The notes below the pieces were generated by a model. That model was not told the DNA's origin and did no database searches. It saw only the letters and a list, made by a program, of their open reading frames with translations. 64,000 nt of DNA from Paraburkholderia phenoliruptrix. Lineage in GTDB: Bacteria; Pseudomonadota; Gammaproteobacteria; Burkholderiales; Burkholderiaceae. The stretch lies in NCBI RefSeq assembly GCF_019511605.1, contig NZ_JAEUAV010000002.1, forward strand, positions 248,001-312,000. Direction: 5' to 3'. This document shows positions 60,503 through 64,000 of this stretch, piece after piece. The number at the start of each line of letters is the position of its first letter. Within the stretch, counting starts at the first letter, position 1. The position numbers and the translations under genes were made by a program.

Positions 60503-60691
60503 ATGACAGGGACCAGTCGATTCAACAAGGCAGCGCCGCGCAGAGTCCGGCAGTTTGCGCTCGCGGCCGCCGTGGTGGTGCTGCTCGGTTTGCAGGGATG
60601 TGCGACTTCGCTCGAGACTTTCGGACTTGGCGCGGGTGTCGGAATAGTCGGCGCATTCGGCCTTTTAGGTTGCGCAATAGGGTGTCATTGA
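60503..60691 (+). CDS. Small lipoprotein (62 aa)
   Basis: 62 codons. A basic start (FNKAAPRRVRQF) is followed by ALAAAVVVLLGLQGC, a proper lipobox with cysteine at about residue 33. The rest is a glycine-rich hydrophobic stretch (FGLGAGVGIVGAFGLLG) ending CAIGCH. GGGAAAAGAG lies ahead of the ATG. Probably a small lipid-anchored protein in the cell envelope; role unknown. Confidence 0.65.
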   Translation: MTGTSRFNKAAPRRVRQFALAAAVVVLLGLQGCATSLETFGLGAGVGIVGAFGLLGCAIGCH

Positions 60692-61067
60692 AACTGTCGA
60701 GGGCGCCAGTTTATTTCCGCTTGCGTGGAATGGCAATAAAACGTAATTGCGGTTAATAAATTGAAATAAAAATCACCCATAAATGACAGTGAAAAGATTC
60801 AGCAAGAAAACCCAATTGCCTGCCGCTTGACTTTGCACGACCTGGCTGGCTAAATCCGCCGGTCCGGTTCTTTCTCCAAGTCTCCACGCAGGGAAAGCCG
60901 TTGCGCCGGACTCGGGGCTATGTGTTCGCAAATAGCCCTTAATTATTTGTGCACTAATTGGTAATGATCTGCGTGTGGCAATTTGCAAACACTTTTATTG
61001 AGTTTCGCATTGATCAATGTATGCTGCGCATCCGCAATGCCTTTTAAACTCGAATAAAGGAACAAGG
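60692..61067. other. AT-rich promoter region of the second porin
   Basis: 376 bases without a gene, clearly richer in A and T than the flanks. A possible promoter TTGAGT-16-TATGCT (60998-61025) precedes the porin start at 61068 by about 40 bases. A palindrome TTGATCAA lies at 61010-61017 between the two hexamers. Several A/T-runs could bind nucleoid proteins. Confidence 0.45.
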
Positions 61068-62219
61068 ATGAAAAAAACAGCATTCACTTCCGCGTCTCTC
61101 GCATTTCTGGTTGCCGCGGGATCCGCGCATGCACAGAACAGCGTGACGCTGTACGGCGTGATCGATGCCGGCATTGGCTACGTGCATAACGCCAGTTCGA
61201 ACAGCAATCTGGCCGGCATGATCAACGGCAATCTGAGCGGCGACCGCTGGGGCCTGAAGGGTCAGGAAGAACTGGGCGGCGGCCTGAAGGCAATCTTCAC
61301 GTTGGAAAACGGCTTCGACGTCGGCACGGGCAAGCTCGGTCAGGGCTCGCGCGAATTTGGCCGCCAGGCGTTTGTCGGCCTGACGGGCGCTACGTGGGGC
61401 ACGCTTACGGCCGGCCGCCAGTACGACCCGATCACGGACATGGTGCAAGGCGTCACGGCCGACAACTTCTTCGGCTCCGCATTCGCAACGCCGGGCGACG
61501 TCGACAATAACGACAACAGCGCGCGCGTGTCCAACGCGGTCAAGTACGTGTCGCCGAACTACGCCGGCCTGCAGTTCGAAGCACTGTATGCATTCAGCGG
61601 CGTGGCAGGTCAGGCGGGCCAGGGCTACACCTACAGCGGCGCCGTCTCGTACTCGAACGGTCCTTTCTCGCTGGCGGGCGGCTATCTGCGCGCGACCAAC
61701 GCATCGGCAACGACTGCACGCTCGAGCTGGGCGAGCAGCACGACTGATTCGATCTTCGACAGCCATATCAACGACGGCTACGTGACGGCGAAATCCGTCA
61801 GCATCGCGCAGGTCGGCGGCCAGTACGTGATCGGCCCGGTCACGCTGGGCGCCTCGTATAGCAATACGCAGTTGAAGAGCGACGGCGCTTCGACGTTCAC
61901 CGGCACGGAGAAGTACAACAGCGGTAAGGCCTTCGTTGCGTATCAGGCGACGCCGGCACTGGTCGCGGGTCTAGGCTACGCGTACACCGCCGCATCGGGC
62001 GACACGTCGGCGCATTACCACCAGATCAGCCTCGGTGCGGACTACAACATCTCCAAGCGCACCGACTTCTACGCGGTTGCGGCCTACCAGCATGCGAGCG
62101 GCACGCAGCGTCTCGCGGATGGCACGACGCAAAGCGCACAGGCTTCGATCGGCTCGTACGGCTACAACGGTACCGATTCGCAAGCGCTGGCAATTGTCGG
62201 TATCCGTCACAAGTTCTGA
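61068..62219 (+). CDS. Gram-negative trimeric porin (OpcP/OmpC type)
   Basis: 383 residues from the ATG at 61068, with AAGGAACAAGG ahead. A clear signal peptide (SLAFLVAAGSAHA) is followed by QNSVTLYGVIDAGIGYVHN, the classic start of Burkholderia porins, then GLKGQEELGGGLKAIFTLEN and the end ALAIVGIRHKF with terminal phenylalanine. A general diffusion channel of the outer membrane. More typical of the main porin of the genus than the copy at 5540. Promoter region AT-rich and probably regulated. Confidence 0.95.
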   Translation: MKKTAFTSASLAFLVAAGSAHAQNSVTLYGVIDAGIGYVHNASSNSNLAGMINGNLSGDRWGLKGQEELGGGLKAIFTLENGFDVGTGKLGQGSREFGRQAFVGLTGATWGTLTAGRQYDPITDMVQGVTADNFFGSAFATPGDVDNNDNSARVSNAVKYVSPNYAGLQFEALYAFSGVAGQAGQGYTYSGAVSYSNGPFSLAGGYLRATNASATTARSSWASSTTDSIFDSHINDGYVTAKSVSIAQVGGQYVIGPVTLGASYSNTQLKSDGASTFTGTEKYNSGKAFVAYQATPALVAGLGYAYTAASGDTSAHYHQISLGADYNISKRTDFYAVAAYQHASGTQRLADGTTQSAQASIGSYGYNGTDSQALAIVGIRHKF

Positions 62220-62322
62220 CGCGGATAGGCATGCTGTAGCTGCTGGCAAGCAGCTTTGTCAGCAGTAGAAAGGGATGACCCGGACGCATGCGTTCGGCTC
62301 ATTGTCATTTGGGGTGCGAGAA

Positions 62323-63063
62323 CTATGACGCGGCCTTCGCACGTGCGTGCTCGCCGCGCGGCGCAAGCAGATCGGGCAGTTGCGCGAACGAGTCGATTGA
62401 TGCGGCGCATTGCAGCGCCGCTGCGCCATCGGGTCCGCCATAGCCGTAGCTCACGATGAACGCCGGCATGCCCGCCGCACTCGCCGCGCAGACATCCACC
62501 GGCGAATCGCCAAGCAGCACGCTGCACTGCGGGTCCACGCCGAGCAGCCGGCACGCGTGCCATAGCGGTTGCGGCGCGGGCTTCATGCTGTCGATGGAAT
62601 CGCCCGCGACCAGCACTTCGAGGTAACTCCAAAGCCCTGTCATGCGCAGCAGCGGCGCGGCCAGTGCCTCGGGCTTATTGGTCACGCACGCAAGGCGGTA
62701 GCCGAGCCGCCGAAGTTCGCGAAGACCCGCGGCCACGTGCGGATAAACGTAGCCGTAGCGCCCATTGGTCTCTTCATAATGCCGATGAAACAGCGTGAGC
62801 GCGGTCTCCTGGTCCACTTGCTCATTTAGTGCGGCGGCTGCGAGCGTACGCCTGACCAGGTTCGGCACACCCTTGCCGATAAAGCCGCTGACCATCTCGA
62901 AGGGCAACGGCGCGTGGCCGAAATCGGCCAGCATGCGGCTCGCCGCCTCGACAATGTCCGGCGCAGTGTGGACCATCGTGCCGTCAAGGTCGATCAGCAC
63001 GGCATGCGTTGCTGATCGCACGGACCCTTGTAGATGCGGCGAACCGGGCGGCTGCGCGATCAT
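62323..63063 (-). CDS. gph: HAD phosphatase, phosphoglycolate phosphatase-like
   Basis: 246 residues from the ATG at 63063, which overlaps the previous stop (ATGA); the longer frame to 63135 is unlikely. HAD motifs: DLDGTMVHT with both aspartates, VTNKP, a lysine in MKPAPQPLW and LGDSPVDV. The alpha-helical cap and the layout fit phosphoglycolate phosphatase, which removes 2-phosphoglycolate produced by oxygenation or DNA repair. It is coupled to a CbbY-like HAD gene; such CbbY-CbbZ pairs occur in Calvin cycle operons, but no other cbb gene is in view. Confidence 0.87.
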   Translation of the reverse strand: MIAQPPGSPHLQGSVRSATHAVLIDLDGTMVHTAPDIVEAASRMLADFGHAPLPFEMVSGFIGKGVPNLVRRTLAAAALNEQVDQETALTLFHRHYEETNGRYGYVYPHVAAGLRELRRLGYRLACVTNKPEALAAPLLRMTGLWSYLEVLVAGDSIDSMKPAPQPLWHACRLLGVDPQCSVLLGDSPVDVCAASAAGMPAFIVSYGYGGPDGAAALQCAASIDSFAQLPDLLAPRGEHARAKAAS

Positions 63064-63839
63064 GCTGCCGCCGCTGCGTGGGCCGCATCGAATGCCTCGC
63101 GATGCCAGCGGCGCAACGTATCCAGATCCACCCATGCGGGGCGCTCACTTGCGCTTGGGGAAAGAATAGGCGCATGCGGATCGCCGAGATGAGGCAGCAC
63201 GACGAGCGCGCCTTCGAAAGAATGATCCGCGGTATACGCTGTCGGCGTCACGATGGTTGGGACGCGTGCCGCACGCGCCGCGCGCAGGCCGTTGGCGGAG
63301 TCTTCGAACGCGATGCAGTCCGGGCCTTGCAAGCCGAGTAGCCGGAGCACGTCGAGGTAGACATCCGGTGCGGGCTTCTTTGCTTGCGTCGTGCCCGCGT
63401 CGCAGATCGCGGCAAAACGGCTGCGCCATGTCGCGCCTAGCGGTCCTTGCAGCAGAGCGTCGAGATTTGCCGGCGTGGTGGTCGTCGCGATCGCCACGGC
63501 AATGCCGGCCGCGTTCGCTTCGTCGAGCAGGCGTGCAATGCCTGGCCGCAGCGGCAGGCCGCCATCGCGCACGCATGCCGCATAGTGACGCGTCTTGATC
63601 GCATGGACCGCGTCGATCACGGCGCTCACGCCGGGGCCGCGCGCTTCGTCGGGATCGACAATGCGCCAGTAATGCAGCAAACGCTCCTTGCCGCCTGCCA
63701 CCTGGAGCAGACGCGCGTAGAGCGCTTCGTCCCAGTGCCAGTCGAGCCCCGCGTCCGCGAACGCCATGTTGAACGCGCGCAGGTGCGCGCTTTCGGTATC
63801 GGCCAGTGTGCCGTCGACGTCGAAGATCAGGGCTTGCAT
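63060..63839 (-). CDS. HAD family hydrolase, CbbY-like
   Basis: 259 residues. Motifs: [24 protein letters not shown], the lysine in [17 protein letters not shown] and [11 protein letters not shown]. This arrangement and the cap resemble CbbY and beta-phosphoglucomutase-like phosphatases; plant and bacterial CbbY dephosphorylates xylulose-1,5-bisphosphate, an inhibitor of RuBisCO. GAGGAG precedes the ATG. Its stop overlaps the start of the second phosphatase, so translation is coupled. About 160 bases upstream to the window end contain no gene and should hold the promoter. Confidence 0.88.
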   Translation of the reverse strand: MQALIFDVDGTLADTESAHLRAFNMAFADAGLDWHWDEALYARLLQVAGGKERLLHYWRIVDPDEARGPGVSAVIDAVHAIKTRHYAACVRDGGLPLRPGIARLLDEANAAGIAVAIATTTTPANLDALLQGPLGATWRSRFAAICDAGTTQAKKPAPDVYLDVLRLLGLQGPDCIAFEDSANGLRAARAARVPTIVTPTAYTADHSFEGALVVLPHLGDPHAPILSPSASERPAWVDLDTLRRWHREAFDAAHAAAAA

Positions 63840-64000
63840 GGGCCGCTCCTCAGCTTGTGCCGAAGCGCCGGCAAATGAGCCGGCGCGATGCAGTCAAGAT
63901 AGCCAAGTGGCGCGACGAGTTGAATTCAGAGATTCTTTGCGACTCGATAACGCATCGTTTAACACTTGCGTGCGACGCGGTTCGACCGTGCCAGGCCAAT

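Noticed and set aside
60773..60988. 71-codon minus-strand ORF in the porin promoter region
   Set aside because: AT-rich non-coding region, no ribosome site, no similarity.
62323..63839. Calvin cycle (cbb) operon
   Set aside because: The CbbY-CbbZ-like pair alone is not enough; no RuBisCO, phosphoribulokinase or CbbR gene is in the window.

Overview
The window is GC-rich, densely coded DNA typical of a Burkholderiaceae chromosome, most likely Paraburkholderia or a close relative. This is inferred from the many LysR regulators, two OpcP/OmpC-type trimeric porins, a beta-proteobacterial leucine/isovalerate (liu) operon, a SulP transporter, a type I DAHP synthase and an HU gene. I see no tRNA, rRNA, CRISPR array or complete insertion sequence.

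Layout. 1-10.3 kb: a truncated DUF2891 gene, an OmpW-like protein, then a small uptake/catabolism cluster (LysR, pyrone-dicarboxylate-lactonase-like hydrolase, DctA-type carrier, porin), a metallo-beta-lactamase-fold hydrolase divergent from a TetR gene, and a SulP transporter. 10.7-20.3 kb: single genes (alcohol dehydrogenase, cupin, LysR genes, AhpD-like enzyme, MFS, DUF899, a GGDEF-EAL protein). 20.6-23.7 kb: HU, DAHP synthase with a probable TTG start, DUF2000 and an AraC regulator. 23.8-30.5 kb: a YtfQRT-YjfF-type sugar ABC transporter with its LacI regulator and a divergent Fe(II)/2-oxoglutarate dioxygenase; three near-identical AT-rich sites mark the probable LacI regulon. 30.8-46.5 kb: metabolic and stress genes, many with readable operators, including an ArsR-SRPBCC pair whose promoter predicts a leaderless mRNA.

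46.9-51.2 kb is the accessory island and the most unusual part. It holds a stub of an RHS gene, then a tandem series of displaced RHS C-terminal modules. Each module is built the same way: the last ~45 residues of the RHS core, a variable tip, a small putative immunity gene, a hairpin, and a SymE-like toxin gene on the opposite strand whose 5' end abuts or overlaps the next RHS tail. Four modules are recognisable, in graded stages of decay. The first and last carry the same tip/immunity pair; the first tip is cut by a nonsense codon while its immunity ORF stays open.

51.3-64 kb: a DUF72 gene, the liu operon (TetR regulator divergent from isovaleryl-CoA dehydrogenase, methylcrotonyl-CoA carboxylase beta, enoyl-CoA hydratase and methylcrotonyl-CoA carboxylase alpha), a PhnD-like binding protein, small proteins, a second porin and two translationally coupled HAD phosphatases. 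Start sites were chosen from Shine-Dalgarno spacing, overlaps and family lengths. All functions are from reading the sequence only; no database search was run.
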